Program-made: the position numbers and the translations under genes
From: an uncultured Shimia sp.
GTDB taxonomy: Bacteria > Pseudomonadota > Alphaproteobacteria > Rhodobacterales > Rhodobacteraceae
Assembly: GCF_947498095.1 (NCBI RefSeq)
Contig: NZ_CANMJE010000008.1
Span: 124,001 to 188,000, forward strand
Direction: 5' to 3'
Length of the DNA stretch: 64,000 bases
The notes under the pieces: model-generated
Databases searched by the model: none
The model's input: the letters and a program-made list of their open reading frames with translations, nothing else
Told to the model about the DNA's origin: nothing
Shown here: one piece after another, positions 18,183 through 27,113 of the stretch
Layout: the number at the start of each line of letters is the position of its first letter
Position numbering within the stretch: position 1 is the stretch's first letter

Positions 18183-18986
18183 ATGCAGCAATATCTCGAT
18201 CAGTTGCGGATGATTCTGGAACATGGCCAAGACTCAACGGACCGCACCGGCACCGGTACGATCTCGCATTTTGGGATGCAGGCAATCTATCCGCTGGCCG
18301 ACGGCTTTCCGATGGTGACGACCAAAAAGCTGCACTTGCGTTCCATTATTCACGAACTTCTGTGGTTCCTCTCGGGCGACACGAACATCCGTTATCTCAA
18401 GGAAAACGGTGTTTCGATTTGGGATGAATGGGCGGATGAAAACGGGGATTTGGGGCCAGTTTATGGCCATCAATGGCGTCATTTTCCTAAATTTGGTGCA
18501 GAGGGTATTGGCGAGGTTGACCAAATTGCCGATCTGTTGCGGATGATCAAGACCTCGCCGGACAGCCGTCGCTTGATTGTCTCAGCCTGGAACCCCGGTG
18601 ACGTGCCAGATATGGCATTGCCGCCATGTCATACGCTGTGGCAGGTGCGGATCATCGGCAACAAGATGCATCTGCAGCTTTACCAGCGGTCAGCTGACAT
18701 GTTTCTGGGTGTGCCTTTCAACATCGCGTCTTATGCGCTGTTGTTGAAGATGCTGGCGCAGGTCACCGGATATGAGGCCGGTGATTTCATTCACGCAATC
18801 GGTGATGCACATATTTACTCGAACCATATGGAACAGGTTAAAACGCAGTTGGCGCGCACGCCCAAACCCTTGCCGCAGATACGGCTCAATCCCGACGTGA
18901 CCTCGCTGTTTGATTTCAAATACGAGGACTTTGAGGTGCTGAATTATGATCCCGATCCGGCGATCTCCGCACCTGTGGCGGTGTAA
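18183..18986 (+). CDS. thyA: thymidylate synthase
   Basis: A 267-residue enzyme converting dUMP to dTMP with methylene-tetrahydrofolate. The catalytic cysteine is C149 in [10 protein letters not shown]; the phosphate-binding [11 protein letters not shown] loop, [11 protein letters not shown] and [20 protein letters not shown] are all intact. The length and C-terminus APVAV match the ThyA family. The folA gene follows after three bases, so the dihydrofolate made by ThyA is recycled by the next product. Confidence 0.96.
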   Translation: MQQYLDQLRMILEHGQDSTDRTGTGTISHFGMQAIYPLADGFPMVTTKKLHLRSIIHELLWFLSGDTNIRYLKENGVSIWDEWADENGDLGPVYGHQWRHFPKFGAEGIGEVDQIADLLRMIKTSPDSRRLIVSAWNPGDVPDMALPPCHTLWQVRIIGNKMHLQLYQRSADMFLGVPFNIASYALLLKMLAQVTGYEAGDFIHAIGDAHIYSNHMEQVKTQLARTPKPLPQIRLNPDVTSLFDFKYEDFEVLNYDPDPAISAPVAV

Positions 18987-18989
18987 GGG

Positions 18990-19466
18990 ATGATCTCTCT
19001 GATCGTCGCCCGTGATCGCAATGGCGCTATTGGCAAAGGCAACGCAATCCCGTGGCATGCACCTGAAGACTTGAAGTTCTTTCAACGCGAGACGAGTGGC
19101 GCCGCTATCATCATGGGGCGCAATACCTGGGATAGTCTTCCGTTCAAGCCCTTGAAAAATCGCTTGAATATCGTGGTTTCGTCCAACCCTTCTCTGGCCG
19201 AAACCGTGTGCCCGTCGCTTGAGGCCGCAATTGATACCGCGCATGCGGCCGGGCACCGACGGGTTTACGGCATTGGCGGGTTTCGCATCTATCAAGACCT
19301 GTTGCCGTTGGCGCACCGGCTGCTGGTCACCGAGGTCGATCTGGACGTGCCGGATGCTGACACGTTTTTCCCGACTTTCGGTGATGATGAATGGGAGTTG
19401 ATTGGCAAGACACCGCTGCGGAACGACAGCCCAGCCTGTGTTGTGCATGAGTATCTGCGCCGCTAA
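18990..19466 (+). CDS. folA: dihydrofolate reductase
   Basis: A 158-residue NADPH-dependent reductase of dihydrofolate. Typical residues: MISLIVARDRNGAIGKGNAIPWHAPEDLKFF (Trp22/Asp27-equivalent active site), IIMGRNTWDSLP for the NADPH site, and GIGGFRIYQDLLP for the second glycine loop. It is in an operon with thyA, the standard arrangement. Confidence 0.95.
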   Translation: MISLIVARDRNGAIGKGNAIPWHAPEDLKFFQRETSGAAIIMGRNTWDSLPFKPLKNRLNIVVSSNPSLAETVCPSLEAAIDTAHAAGHRRVYGIGGFRIYQDLLPLAHRLLVTEVDLDVPDADTFFPTFGDDEWELIGKTPLRNDSPACVVHEYLRR

Positions 19467-19529
19467 CACGTCATAGCGACAGACACCGGCTGATGACAAA
19501 TCAGAAACGCTGCGTTTCCATAGTGGAAA

Positions 19530-19559
19530 TTGACAGCACGCCCAACATCGCCCTATTTT
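19530..19559 (+). promoter_or_regulatory. sigma-70-like promoter
   Basis: TTGACA at 19530-19535 and TATTTT at 19554-19559 are separated by 18 bases, close to the housekeeping consensus, and lie 45 bases before the small secreted protein gene at 19604. A short TTTCC...GGAAA inverted repeat sits just upstream. Confidence 0.5.
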
Positions 19560-19603
19560 CAATGCGTTAATGGCATTTTGTCCAAGCATAGGTGGGCTCT
19601 GCG

Positions 19604-19885
19604 ATGACAAAACTGATTTCTGCACTGATGGTGGCGACATGTCTGGCGGCGCCTGTTGGCGCACAAACCTGGAGCAGCAATGCCCCCCAGATCGGTCCGG
19701 TCAATCAGCCCGAAGGCATCCTGATCGAAGCTTATCCGACCTCAACAAACCATTGTCAGGCCGGATATCAACCAGTCGTTTTCGGAGGTGTCATCTGCTG
19801 CGGCAAGCCGAACGCAACCTATAATGCTTCCCACAGCGCGCCGGCCATGCAGCAATGTGCGGCAGGCACCAAGGGCTGCAGCTAA
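19604..19885 (+). CDS. small secreted cysteine-containing protein
   Basis: A 93-residue protein with signal peptide MTKLISALMVATCLAAPVGAQ. The mature part has five cysteines, in NHCQAGYQ, VICCGKPN and QQCAAGTKGCS, and no recognisable domain. The paired CC and terminal Cys suggest disulfides in the periplasm. An in-frame GTG twelve bases upstream is a weaker start. It stands alone behind its own promoter. Confidence 0.65.
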   Translation: MTKLISALMVATCLAAPVGAQTWSSNAPQIGPVNQPEGILIEAYPTSTNHCQAGYQPVVFGGVICCGKPNATYNASHSAPAMQQCAAGTKGCS

Positions 19886-19895
19886 GCAAGCGACA

Positions 19896-19912
19896 GGGGC
19901 GCCAGGCGCCCC
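19896..19912. terminator. GC-rich hairpin between convergent genes
   Basis: GGGGCGCC-A-GGCGCCCC is a perfect inverted repeat eleven bases after the secreted-protein stop and nine before the cold-shock stop. T-runs are poor on both sides, so termination would be weak or need help. Confidence 0.4.
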
Positions 19913-19920
19913 AGTGTTCG

Positions 19921-20127
19921 TCACACCGCTTTGATTTCGCCGGCCATCATCCGGCCGTCGCGACCTTCGACGAGCTCGTATTCGACCTTTTGGTTGTCCG
20001 CGAGCCCGGTCATCCCGGCGGCTTCAACCGCCGATATATGGACGAATACATCGTTTCCGCCGTCATCCGGCGCAATAAATCCAAACCCTTTGGTGGTGTT
20101 GAACCACTTGACGGTACCACTTGCCAT
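19921..20127 (-). CDS. cspA: cold-shock domain protein
   Basis: A 68-residue single-domain OB-fold nucleic-acid chaperone. AAGGAGA precedes the ATG at 20127. RNP1 is KGFGFIAP and RNP2 is DVFVHISAV, with the starting MASGTVKWFNTTKGF typical of alphaproteobacterial Csp proteins. The roughly 200 bases to the divergent arsC-like gene would hold its promoter and a long 5' leader; I see no clear cold-box element there. Confidence 0.93.
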   Translation of the reverse strand: MASGTVKWFNTTKGFGFIAPDDGGNDVFVHISAVEAAGMTGLADNQKVEYELVEGRDGRMMAGEIKAV

Positions 20128-20326
20128 ACCGCGTCTCCTTCCCAAGTCATTTTGTCCGGGGGATGAAACATGTCCCGAACCACATTTTGCAATGAAATCT
20201 GTTTGATGACAGATCTAGGTGCAAATGTAGGTCGAAGGATTGCACGGCGTATGTAAAAATCAAGCAAAACTGAATCAGAAAACCGTCAGTTGGTCGCTCC
20301 AAGACGGACAAAAAGTGGGAAAACCA

Positions 20327-20644
20327 ATGAACCTTTATGGGCTTAAGAACTGTGACACTTGTCGTAAGGCACTGAAAGAAATTGAAAATGCGCAGTTGGT
20401 CGACGTTCGAATAGAGGGTGTGCCAGAGGAAATTCTAACACGGGCACTGGATGAATTCGGCGGCAGTTTGCTTAATACGCGATCAACCACATGGCGGGGT
20501 TTGACGGAAGAAGAGCGTCTGGCGGCGCCATTGGACCTGTTGCACGCCCATCCGGCATTGATGAAGCGTCCACTGATTGACCATCAGGGTGCGCTGTACC
20601 TTGGCTGGGGCAAAGATGTGCGGGAGGCCCTTGGATTGGAGTAA
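20327..20644 (+). CDS. ArsC/Spx-family reductase-like protein
   Basis: A 105-residue thioredoxin-fold protein of the ArsC/YffB group. It begins MNLYGLKNCDTCRKALKEIE, with the CxxC pair C9 and C12, and ends with KRPLIDHQGALYLGWGKD. YffB-type members are glutathione-dependent thiol reductases; arsenate reduction is not shown and no ars genes are nearby. The start at 20327 fits the family N-terminus; the longer frame upstream from 20240 is not conserved-looking. Confidence 0.85.
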   Translation: MNLYGLKNCDTCRKALKEIENAQLVDVRIEGVPEEILTRALDEFGGSLLNTRSTTWRGLTEEERLAAPLDLLHAHPALMKRPLIDHQGALYLGWGKDVREALGLE

Positions 20645-20689
20645 ATCCGGGCTTATGTCGAATACCAGAGATCTAATGAGGACGAGTAA

Positions 20690-21058
20690 ATGCGCAATGC
20701 GGCCCTGACATTGGGGATTATCGCCGGAGTGTTCGGCATGTTTATCGGGTTTTTCAGCTGGGGCTATATCGAAGTCACGGAACGCTACAACGAAGTTGGC
20801 GAGCTGTTCAGCTATGTTGAGAACGAACAGTTGGTCAAAGCGGCGGGCCTGTTGTCACCGCTTTTGGCGATTGCGGGCGGGGCGATGTCTCGGGCCCGTG
20901 CCTTGTGGGGTGGCGTTTTGCTGATCCTGTCGGCGATCGGCATGTATGCGGCTTTTGGGTTTGGCGTCTTTACCATGTTCCCGATCTCTTTCGCGGCCCT
21001 TGGCGGCATCCTAGCGATTGCCGCTGGTAAGCCGGACGAACCTAAATCACACTTTTGA
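20690..21058 (+). CDS. small integral membrane protein
   Basis: A 122-residue protein with four hydrophobic segments (about residues 5-25, 50-64, 70-90 and 92-112) and a soluble loop EVTERYNEVGELFSYVENEQ after the first. It resembles DUF4064-like proteins but no motif settles this. GAGG lies before the ATG. Its 3' end overlaps the end of the convergent DoxX gene by twelve bases. Confidence 0.65.
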   Translation: MRNAALTLGIIAGVFGMFIGFFSWGYIEVTERYNEVGELFSYVENEQLVKAAGLLSPLLAIAGGAMSRARALWGGVLLILSAIGMYAAFGFGVFTMFPISFAALGGILAIAAGKPDEPKSHF

Positions 21059-21601
21059 AGCTGATCGCTTCGACAAAAGTCGGTCAAGGGACAGTGGCCC
21101 TGCGCCCTTGACCACAATGACTGCCATCAAGAATACCCATAGCGCGCGTTGATCCATGATCGCGCTGTTCTCGATCCGATCAAACCAAGCGCCAATGGTG
21201 CTGGCATCCGCGTGATGGCCGACAATGTCCGTGAGTGATTGCAGCACGATAAATCCGATCATGCCCACGGCCGCCAAGCGTGACAGCAGCCCCAGAACGA
21301 TCATCAACGGCAGGATGAACTCGGCCCATGTGCCGCCCAAAGCGACAGCCCAATGGAACAGTGACAGCTGTGATGTGTCGTAGCCTGCAGCCTCAAACAC
21401 CCGCGGGAAGATTTGAACATAGGCCCCGGTCGACGGTTGAAATAGTCCCAAAAACCCGTCGCCCAGTTTGGTCAGGCCAGAGTTCCAGAAGTAGAACAGC
21501 AGGACCGCTGCGAACAGAAATCGCGCCAGGGTTGGGATAATCCAGTCTGCCCGTTCTAACCTTGATAAAACGGAATTATGGAGTGAAATCAAGGCATTCA
21601 T
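21047..21601 (-). CDS. DoxX family membrane protein of the bufferin operon
   Basis: A 184-residue protein with four membrane helices. It begins LARFLFAAVLLFYFWNSGLTKLGDGFLGLF, characteristic of the DoxX/DoxD family, with FILPLMIVLGLLSRLAAVGM and a final helix ALWVFLMAVIVVKGAGPLSLDRLL. DoxX homologues are regular last genes of bufferin operons, where they are proposed to act in the membrane during export or redox handling. It lies nine bases downstream of the DUF2063 gene and ends in a twelve-base overlap with the convergent gene. Confidence 0.85.
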   Translation of the reverse strand: MNALISLHNSVLSRLERADWIIPTLARFLFAAVLLFYFWNSGLTKLGDGFLGLFQPSTGAYVQIFPRVFEAAGYDTSQLSLFHWAVALGGTWAEFILPLMIVLGLLSRLAAVGMIGFIVLQSLTDIVGHHADASTIGAWFDRIENSAIMDQRALWVFLMAVIVVKGAGPLSLDRLLSKRSASKV

Positions 21602-21610
21602 GCTGGTTCC

Positions 21611-22360
21611 TCAGGTGTTTGTAGACAAGATGGCTCGACAGGTCAGCAAGAGCGCGAGGCTGGCGCTGAGGTCGAAGTCCGGAGTGGATTGCGTGGCCAA
21701 TTCAGCGGCGTCCCCAAGGGTTTCGCCCGCAGCCAATGCGACGGCAAAGGCGCCGCCACCGGCGGGCATCAGCTGTGGTTCGGGATCAAAATCCCGACGT
21801 ACAATCAGCACGTCCTGAGCGCCTGCAGTGGGCTTGGCGGCCCCTTCAATCATGTTAAAGGCCCAGATGTCGTAGATCGGCCAGGGTGAGGTGGCAATCT
21901 CTACGGATGGAACCAGCTCAATTTTGGCGGTCGCCAGATTTTCCGGAGGGATCCGGGACAGGACGTCGTCGTCCATCTCAGCGGAATCCGCGGCGTGGTA
22001 AGAGCGCCTCATGGCCATTTCCATGTCCGCCACATCTCCGAGATAGCCGAGATGCTTCAAAGGTTCAAAGCCGCGCAGGAATGCGGGGAAGCTCGCGCCA
22101 TAGTACATCATGAGAGGGCTGCTCGGAGGGGATTGACGCAGGTATACGCCTGCGATTGCTTTGAAGTTTTCTTCGCCCAGAAGTTTTGCGATTGCCGGGA
22201 AGCCGGTTTCAAGCGCCTCGGTCAAGGAAACGGCCACATTGTTGCGGTAGACATCAAACCTTCGCCCGGCAGGGACACCATTGGCATCCTTTAACCCTGT
22301 TGGCGCTGCCAGATCGTTGTTCAACAACGCGGCGCGAAAATCTGATTGGGTGACACTCAT
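21611..22360 (-). CDS. bufC: DUF2063 family bufferin maturation partner
   Basis: A 249-residue protein. It starts MSVTQSDFRAALLNNDLAAPTGL and contains FDVYRNNVAVSLTEALETGFPAIAKLLGEENF, the signature of DUF2063/HvfC-type proteins. These partner the DUF692 enzyme and are thought to bind the precursor through a RiPP-recognition-like element. The ATG overlaps the bufB stop as ATGA, so the two subunits are made together, consistent with a complex. Symbol given by position and family. Confidence 0.85.
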   Translation of the reverse strand: MSVTQSDFRAALLNNDLAAPTGLKDANGVPAGRRFDVYRNNVAVSLTEALETGFPAIAKLLGEENFKAIAGVYLRQSPPSSPLMMYYGASFPAFLRGFEPLKHLGYLGDVADMEMAMRRSYHAADSAEMDDDVLSRIPPENLATAKIELVPSVEIATSPWPIYDIWAFNMIEGAAKPTAGAQDVLIVRRDFDPEPQLMPAGGGAFAVALAAGETLGDAAELATQSTPDFDLSASLALLLTCRAILSTNT

Positions 22361-23214
22361 GCCGCGACCTTTGCAAGGGCCTTGGCCGCGCGGGCGGCCT
22401 CGGATTCCAGTTCGGGCCACTCAGGCACATCATTGTCCCATTCAATTAGGATCGGACGCGGGCCAGCGCGCTCAAGCGTATGATCCAAGAGTGCCCAGAC
22501 CGGATCGACGACGGGTTTGCCGTGGCTGTCGATCAGCAGCGGCGCACCATGCTCATCTTCGTCCTCGTCATGACCGCCAAGGTGAATTTCTCCAACCAAT
22601 TCCAGTGGGTAATCGTCGATATAAGCGCGGGGATCATAGGTCAGGTTTGTGGCCGAGACAAAAACGTTGTTCACATCCAGCAACAGGCCACAGCCGGTCC
22701 GCTTGCCCAGTTCCCGAAGGAAATCCGGCTCGGACCATGTGCTTTCTTCAAACGCGAGGTAGCTGGAGGGGTTTTCTAGCATCATCTGCCGCTTGATGGT
22801 CTCTTGCAGTTGGTCGATGTGGTCGGCCACGCGGGTCAGAGTCTCATTCGTGTAAGGCAGGGGTAACAGATCATTCAGAAACGCGCTTTCATGGCTGGAC
22901 CAGGCAAGGTGTTCTGAAAAAACAGTGGGTTGAAGCCAGTCTACCAGATGTTTCAGTCGCGCCAGATGGTCGGCATCCAGATCGCGTTCACCGCCGATGG
23001 ACAGTCCGACGCCATGCACCGAGACCGGAAATCGTTCGGCGAGGTGACGTAGTTGGGCCAGCGGGCGACCACCGGCCCCCATGTAGTTTTCGGCGTGAAT
23101 TTCCAGCCAACCAACTGACCCGGGATCTTCCATGATGTTTTGGAAGTGTTGGGGTTTGTATCCAACACCTGGGGCATTCGGCAGGTCCGGGAAACGGGAT
23201 GTCACGTCAAACAT
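22357..23214 (-). CDS. bufB: DUF692 multinuclear non-heme iron oxidase (MNIO), bufferin maturase
   Basis: A 285-residue TIM-barrel enzyme. Family marks: GVGYKPQHFQNIM, WLEIHAENYMGAGG, VHGVGLSIGG, SEHLAWSSHES, LLLDVNNVFVSA, GEIHLGGHDEDEDEHG and LIEWDNDVPEWP; the His/Asp/Glu residues in these blocks ligate two or three irons. Relatives (MbnB, BufB) oxidise precursor cysteines to oxazolone/thioamide or thiooxazole groups. A GTG at 23256 would overlap the precursor gene, so the ATG at 23214 is preferred. Located directly after two DUF2282 precursor genes. Confidence 0.88.
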   Translation of the reverse strand: MFDVTSRFPDLPNAPGVGYKPQHFQNIMEDPGSVGWLEIHAENYMGAGGRPLAQLRHLAERFPVSVHGVGLSIGGERDLDADHLARLKHLVDWLQPTVFSEHLAWSSHESAFLNDLLPLPYTNETLTRVADHIDQLQETIKRQMMLENPSSYLAFEESTWSEPDFLRELGKRTGCGLLLDVNNVFVSATNLTYDPRAYIDDYPLELVGEIHLGGHDEDEDEHGAPLLIDSHGKPVVDPVWALLDHTLERAGPRPILIEWDNDVPEWPELESEAARAAKALAKVAA

Positions 23215-23239
23215 GGGGGCAGGCTTTCGGATTTGACAG

Positions 23240-23542
23240 TCAGCTTGGTAGGTCACGATCTAAGGCATCAAGCGCGGGGCTTCTTGGTGTGCCATCTGCT
23301 AGATCGGGTAGTTCAATTTCCAGGCATGTGCCCTCATCAACCAGTGTCCAGGCATTGCCCTGATAGTCCACGGTCGAAGTCCCAGCACAGGATGTTCCCG
23401 GTCCGGCCTTGCAGCCGTTTTCACCCGCCATCGAAATGCCAAAGCACTTTTCTTTTTTTGCGGCCGCTGCTGGATCTGCTTGTAGCGCCAGAGCAGTAGC
23501 AACTGCACCGGCCAGCGACAACGCTTTCAATGGGTCCGACAT
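23240..23542 (-). CDS. bufA: DUF2282 bufferin-type RiPP precursor, second copy
   Basis: A 100-residue precursor. AGGGAG five bases before the ATG at 23542 sets the start; the in-frame GTG two codons earlier sits on the ribosome site. A signal peptide (residues about 1-28, ending AAAA) precedes a core [19 protein letters not shown] with C33, C44, C52 and C73, and [15 protein letters not shown]. Four conserved cysteines are the modification targets in bufferins, which sequester copper in the periplasm. The mature region is nearly identical to the first copy; the acidic tail has diverged. Confidence 0.87.
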   Translation of the reverse strand: MSDPLKALSLAGAVATALALQADPAAAAKKEKCFGISMAGENGCKAGPGTSCAGTSTVDYQGNAWTLVDEGTCLEIELPDLADGTPRSPALDALDRDLPS

Positions 23543-23639
23543 TTTCACTCCCTTTCACCTAATAGTTCGTTGATCTGAACAAATACTTACGAGGTTAAAG
23601 GATAAACATAGCACAAATTGTAGAGGTGTCCGCAAAGTT

Positions 23640-23665
23640 GGCCCCGACACATGTGCATCGGGGCC
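23640..23665. terminator. stem-loop between the two bufferin precursor genes
   Basis: GGCCCCGA and TCGGGGCC form a perfect eight-base stem with a ten-base loop, eleven bases after the stop of the first precursor. Only a weak T-run follows on the minus strand, so partial termination or 3'-end protection is likely. Either would make the first precursor more abundant than the enzymes. Confidence 0.55.
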
Positions 23666-23676
23666 AGAGAACCAGC

Positions 23677-23982
23677 TTATGCCGGCAGGTCACGCTCCAG
23701 CGCTTCCAGCGAGCCTTTGCGCATCGTGCCGTCTGCCTGTGCTGGCAGTTCTACTTCCATGCAGGTGCCCGCGTCGACGAGTGTCCAGGCGTTGCCTTGG
23801 TAGTCCACGGTCGAGGTGCCGGCGCATGTGGTGCCGGGGCCCGCGGCGCAGTCATTTTTGCCGGCCATCGAAACGCCATAGCACTTTTCTTTACCCGCTG
23901 CTGCGGCTTCGGTGTGGCTTACGGCGGTCAGGGCGGCTGCTACTGCGCTGGCGACGGCGAGTGTTTTTACGGTCTTCGACAT
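23677..23982 (-). CDS. bufA: DUF2282 bufferin-type RiPP precursor, first copy
   Basis: A 101-residue precursor, first gene of the operon; GGGAAGAG precedes the ATG at 23982. Signal peptide residues 1-29 (ending SHTEAAAA), then [26 protein letters not shown] and [15 protein letters not shown], placing cysteines at 34, 45, 53 and 74. The pattern matches BufA1 of DUF2282. Bufferins are exported, MNIO-modified ribosomal peptides that bind copper. The hairpin just downstream and the promoter-proximal position suggest it is the major product. Confidence 0.88.
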   Translation of the reverse strand: MSKTVKTLAVASAVAAALTAVSHTEAAAAGKEKCYGVSMAGKNDCAAGPGTTCAGTSTVDYQGNAWTLVDAGTCMEVELPAQADGTMRKGSLEALERDLPA

Positions 23983-24126
23983 GGTGTTCTCTTCCCTAGT
24001 TAGGTTTGTCATTCGAGCCACCGTTTGAGGCGGCATGTGAAAAATCTAAGTCGGGAAGGGTCACACGTACCAATCACGGGGGCGTGTATCACGACCGCGT
24101 CAGAGGGTGTGACGGTTTCGTGAGGA

Positions 24127-24140
24127 TTCCAGCGCTGGAA
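24127..24140. promoter_or_regulatory. perfect 14-bp palindrome upstream of the bufferin operon
   Basis: TTCCAGCGCTGGAA lies about 145 bases before the first precursor start in the 233-base region between thrS and the operon. It could be an operator; it is also close enough to the thrS terminator to belong to that transcript end. No regulator gene is adjacent to help decide. Confidence 0.3.
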
Positions 24141-24152
24141 GGCGGCAAATGT

Positions 24153-24195
24153 TTCGAAAACGAAACGGGCGCGCCCGGTTTTCCCGGACGCGCCC
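24153..24195 (-). terminator. thrS terminator
   Basis: On the minus strand GGGCGCGTCCGG and CCGGGCGCGCCC pair over twelve bases (one G-U) around a five-base loop, followed by a T-rich stretch GTTTCGTTTTCG. It starts about 20 bases after the thrS stop. Confidence 0.75.
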
Positions 24196-24215
24196 GCCGA
24201 TTGTTGCAATCGATG

Positions 24216-26198
24216 TTACGCTAGGTCAGGAGGCGTGGCCTCAATCGCGAGTTGGCTCACGATTTCGTCCAGTGTCTGGACTTTGCTTTGCTTCTCACCC
24301 AAGCGGCGGGTTGAAACGGTGCCTTCTTCGACCTCTTTCTTGCCGATGGCCAGAATGACCGGAACCTTGCCAACCGAATGCTCGCGGACCTTATAGTTGA
24401 TCTTTTCATTGCGCAGATCGGCCTCGGCGCGCACGCCAACTGCTTTCAGGGCTTCGACAACCTCAAGGCAATAGTCATCCGCATCCGAGACGATTGCGGC
24501 CACAACAACCTGACGCGGCGCCAGCCAGAACGGCAGTTTGCCTTCCCAGTTCTCGATCAGAATGCCGACAAAGCGTTCGAACGACCCAAGACAGGCGCGG
24601 TGCAGCATATAGGGGCGGTGCTTGCCGCCATCCGCCGCAATGTAAGTCGCATCCAGACGCTCGGGCAGGTTGGGATCAACCTGGAAGGTGCCACATTGCC
24701 AGACCCGGCCAATGGCATCCGTCAGGTAAAAGTCGAGCTTTGGCCCATAAAAGGCGCCATCACCCGGTTCCAACGTGTAGTCACGGCCTACGGCCTTGAT
24801 CGCGTTCTCCAGCGCACCTTCGACGTAATCCCAGCTTTCATCACTGCCGACGCGCTTTTCAGGGCGGGTGGCGAACTTGATCTCGAACTCAGGGAAACCG
24901 AGTTCGCTGTAGATATCCGCGAGGAAGTCGATGAACTTGGCGCATTCTTCCTGAATCTGCTCTTCGGTGCAGAAGATATGCGCATCGTCCTGCGTAAAGC
25001 CGCGCACACGCATGATGCCGTGCAGCGCGCCCGAGGGTTCAAATCGCGCACAGGATCCAAACTCGGCCAGCCGCAGGGGCAGGTCGCGATAGGATTTCAG
25101 GCCCTGATTGAACACCTGCACGTGGCAGGGACAGTTCATCGGTTTCAGCGCGTTGATGCGCGTGTGTTCGTGGCTCTTGGCACTGGCGTCATCGTTTTCA
25201 CCATCACGGCTCTCGTCGACTTCGACGATGAACATGTGGTGCTGATACTTTTCCCAGTGGCCCGAGGCTTCCCACAGTTTGCGGTCCACAACCTGCGGCG
25301 TGTTGATTTCCTGATACCCGCCCGCACGTTGCTTGCGGCGCATGTAATCCTGAAGCTGGGTGTAGATCGTCCAGCCATTGGGGTGCCAGAACACCTGACC
25401 GGGGGCTTCTTCCTGCATGTGGAACAGATTCATTTCGCGGCCCAGCTTACGGTGGTCGCGTTTTTCGGCCTCTTCAAGGAAGTGCAGGTGCTTTTTCAGG
25501 TCTTCCTTGTTTTTGAAGGCCACACCATAGATGCGCTGCAATTGAGCGTTTTTGCTGTCACCACGCCAATAGGCGCCCGAGACGCGCATCAGTTTGAAGG
25601 CGTCGGCAGGGACCTGACCAGTATGTTGCAGGTGTGGGCCACGGCAAAGATCCTGCCAATGGCCGTGCCAATACATGCGCAGCGGCTCTTCGCCGGGAAT
25701 GGCGTCAATCAGCTCAACCTTATAAGGCTCGTTGTTGGCCTCGTAGAACTTGACCGCGCGATCACGATCCCAGACCTCGGTGGTAACCGGGTCACGGCGA
25801 TTGATGATCTCTTTCATCTTCTTCTCAATGGCGCCCAAGTCTTCAGGCGTGAACGGCTCGTCGCGGTCAAAGTCATAATACCAGCCATGTTCGATGACCG
25901 GGCCGATGGTGACTTTGACGTCGGGCCAGATTTCTTGCACGGCGCGGGCCATGATATGGGCGCAGTCATGCCGGATCAGTTCCAGCGCTTCGGCGTCACT
26001 GTCTTTGAGGGTATTGATGGCGATTGTCGCATCGGCGCTGATCGGCCATTGAAGATCCCAGTGCTTGCCGTCGACAGTGGCGGAAATCGCCTTTTTGCCC
26101 AAGCTGCTAGAGATCGATGCCGCCACAACGGCAGGGGTAACGCCGCTCTCGAAAGAACGTGCATTGCCATCAGGAAAAGTAAGGGAAATATCGGCCAT
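24216..26198 (-). CDS. thrS: threonine-tRNA ligase
   Basis: A 660-residue class II synthetase that charges tRNA-Thr. Domains in order: TGS (1-62), editing domain with [12 protein letters not shown] (about 76-87) and HGWYYDFD, catalytic core with NCPCHVQVF zinc site, [25 protein letters not shown] motif 2, and a C-terminal anticodon-binding domain from [16 protein letters not shown]. All zinc ligands and editing histidines appear present. A 50-residue charged insertion ([17 protein letters not shown]) before the catalytic site is common in alphaproteobacteria. Confidence 0.97.
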   Translation of the reverse strand: MADISLTFPDGNARSFESGVTPAVVAASISSSLGKKAISATVDGKHWDLQWPISADATIAINTLKDSDAEALELIRHDCAHIMARAVQEIWPDVKVTIGPVIEHGWYYDFDRDEPFTPEDLGAIEKKMKEIINRRDPVTTEVWDRDRAVKFYEANNEPYKVELIDAIPGEEPLRMYWHGHWQDLCRGPHLQHTGQVPADAFKLMRVSGAYWRGDSKNAQLQRIYGVAFKNKEDLKKHLHFLEEAEKRDHRKLGREMNLFHMQEEAPGQVFWHPNGWTIYTQLQDYMRRKQRAGGYQEINTPQVVDRKLWEASGHWEKYQHHMFIVEVDESRDGENDDASAKSHEHTRINALKPMNCPCHVQVFNQGLKSYRDLPLRLAEFGSCARFEPSGALHGIMRVRGFTQDDAHIFCTEEQIQEECAKFIDFLADIYSELGFPEFEIKFATRPEKRVGSDESWDYVEGALENAIKAVGRDYTLEPGDGAFYGPKLDFYLTDAIGRVWQCGTFQVDPNLPERLDATYIAADGGKHRPYMLHRACLGSFERFVGILIENWEGKLPFWLAPRQVVVAAIVSDADDYCLEVVEALKAVGVRAEADLRNEKINYKVREHSVGKVPVILAIGKKEVEEGTVSTRRLGEKQSKVQTLDEIVSQLAIEATPPDLA

Positions 26199-26355
26199 GT
26201 GCCTATAGCTCCTCGTCAGTTTGGCGCCTACGGGACGCCCGGTTGCGGGTATGTGGTTCGGGGCAGGTTTTGCGCCTTTGGCCGGGCCAAGTCAAGCGGG
26301 CTTTCAAGGCCGCGTCGCGAAGGCTAAGGTCGCGTCAGACAACAAGGGATCGACA

Positions 26356-27105
26356 ATGAGCGTCACGCAATTCTTTGACAGCCCCCAAGGGCGTCGCATC
26401 GCCTATCACAAAAGTGGAACCCAAGGGCCTACTGTGGTTTTTCTGGGGGGGCTGAAATCCGACATGGAAGGCACCAAAGCCGTGTATCTGGAGGCCTGGG
26501 CACATAAGCGCGATCAAGCGTTTCTGCGGTTTGACTACTCCGGGCATGGGGAAAGTTCTGGCACATTCGAAGACGGGTGCATCGGCGACTGGCACGAAGA
26601 CACGCTGGCGGCCATAGATGCCCTGACCACGGGACCACTGATTGTGCTTGGCTCCTCGATGGGGGGCTGGCAGGCGCTGTTGCTCGCGCGGGCAATCCCT
26701 GAGCGTATCGCGGGCATGGTCACAATCGCCGCCGCACCAGATTTTACTGAAGACAGTTATTGGGCGGGTTTCACAGACTCGCAGAAACAGGCCTTGGATG
26801 TTGTCGGCCACGTGGAATTACCTTCGGATTACATGGAGCCCTATATCATCACCCGTCGGATGATCGAAGACGGCCGCAAAAACCTGGTTCTGCGCGCGCC
26901 TCTGGCGTTGCCTTTCCCGGTTCGCATGTTGCAAGGCACCGAAGATACGGCGGTCGACAGGGATGTGGCGCTAAAACTGTTAGATCATGCCGAAGGCGAC
27001 GATATTCGACTGACTTTGGTGAAGGGTGCGGACCATAGGTTCTCTGATGAGACTTGTCTGAAGCTGATCGAAAAGAGCGTCGAGAAGGTCATTATGCGAG
27101 GATAA
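26356..27105 (+). CDS. alpha/beta hydrolase (ABHD10/acyl-esterase-like)
   Basis: A 249-residue hydrolase. AAGGGA before the ATG at 26356 fixes the start. Beta-strand and oxyanion segment VVFLGGLKSDMEGTKA, FDYSGHGESSG and the nucleophile elbow VLGSSMGGWQA are clear; the acid lies in MLQGTEDTAVD and the histidine in KGADHRFSD. The subfamily resembles mammalian ABHD10 and bacterial short-chain carboxylesterases. It is divergent from thrS and followed after eight bases by a second hydrolase gene. Confidence 0.82.
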   Translation: MSVTQFFDSPQGRRIAYHKSGTQGPTVVFLGGLKSDMEGTKAVYLEAWAHKRDQAFLRFDYSGHGESSGTFEDGCIGDWHEDTLAAIDALTTGPLIVLGSSMGGWQALLLARAIPERIAGMVTIAAAPDFTEDSYWAGFTDSQKQALDVVGHVELPSDYMEPYIITRRMIEDGRKNLVLRAPLALPFPVRMLQGTEDTAVDRDVALKLLDHAEGDDIRLTLVKGADHRFSDETCLKLIEKSVEKVIMRG

Positions 27106-27113
27106 GTTGTAGA

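Noticed and set aside
18690-19664. 324-codon minus frame over thyA-folA
   Set aside because: It is a shadow of thyA and folA, both of which have full catalytic motifs.
20327-20644. Arsenate reductase
   Set aside because: The protein is ArsC-fold but of the YffB/Spx type, and no arsenic genes are close.
24378-26327. 649-codon open frame opposite thrS
   Set aside because: It lies antisense over almost the whole thrS gene, which has all ThrRS motifs. Long antisense frames are common in high-GC DNA, and the translation shows no domain.
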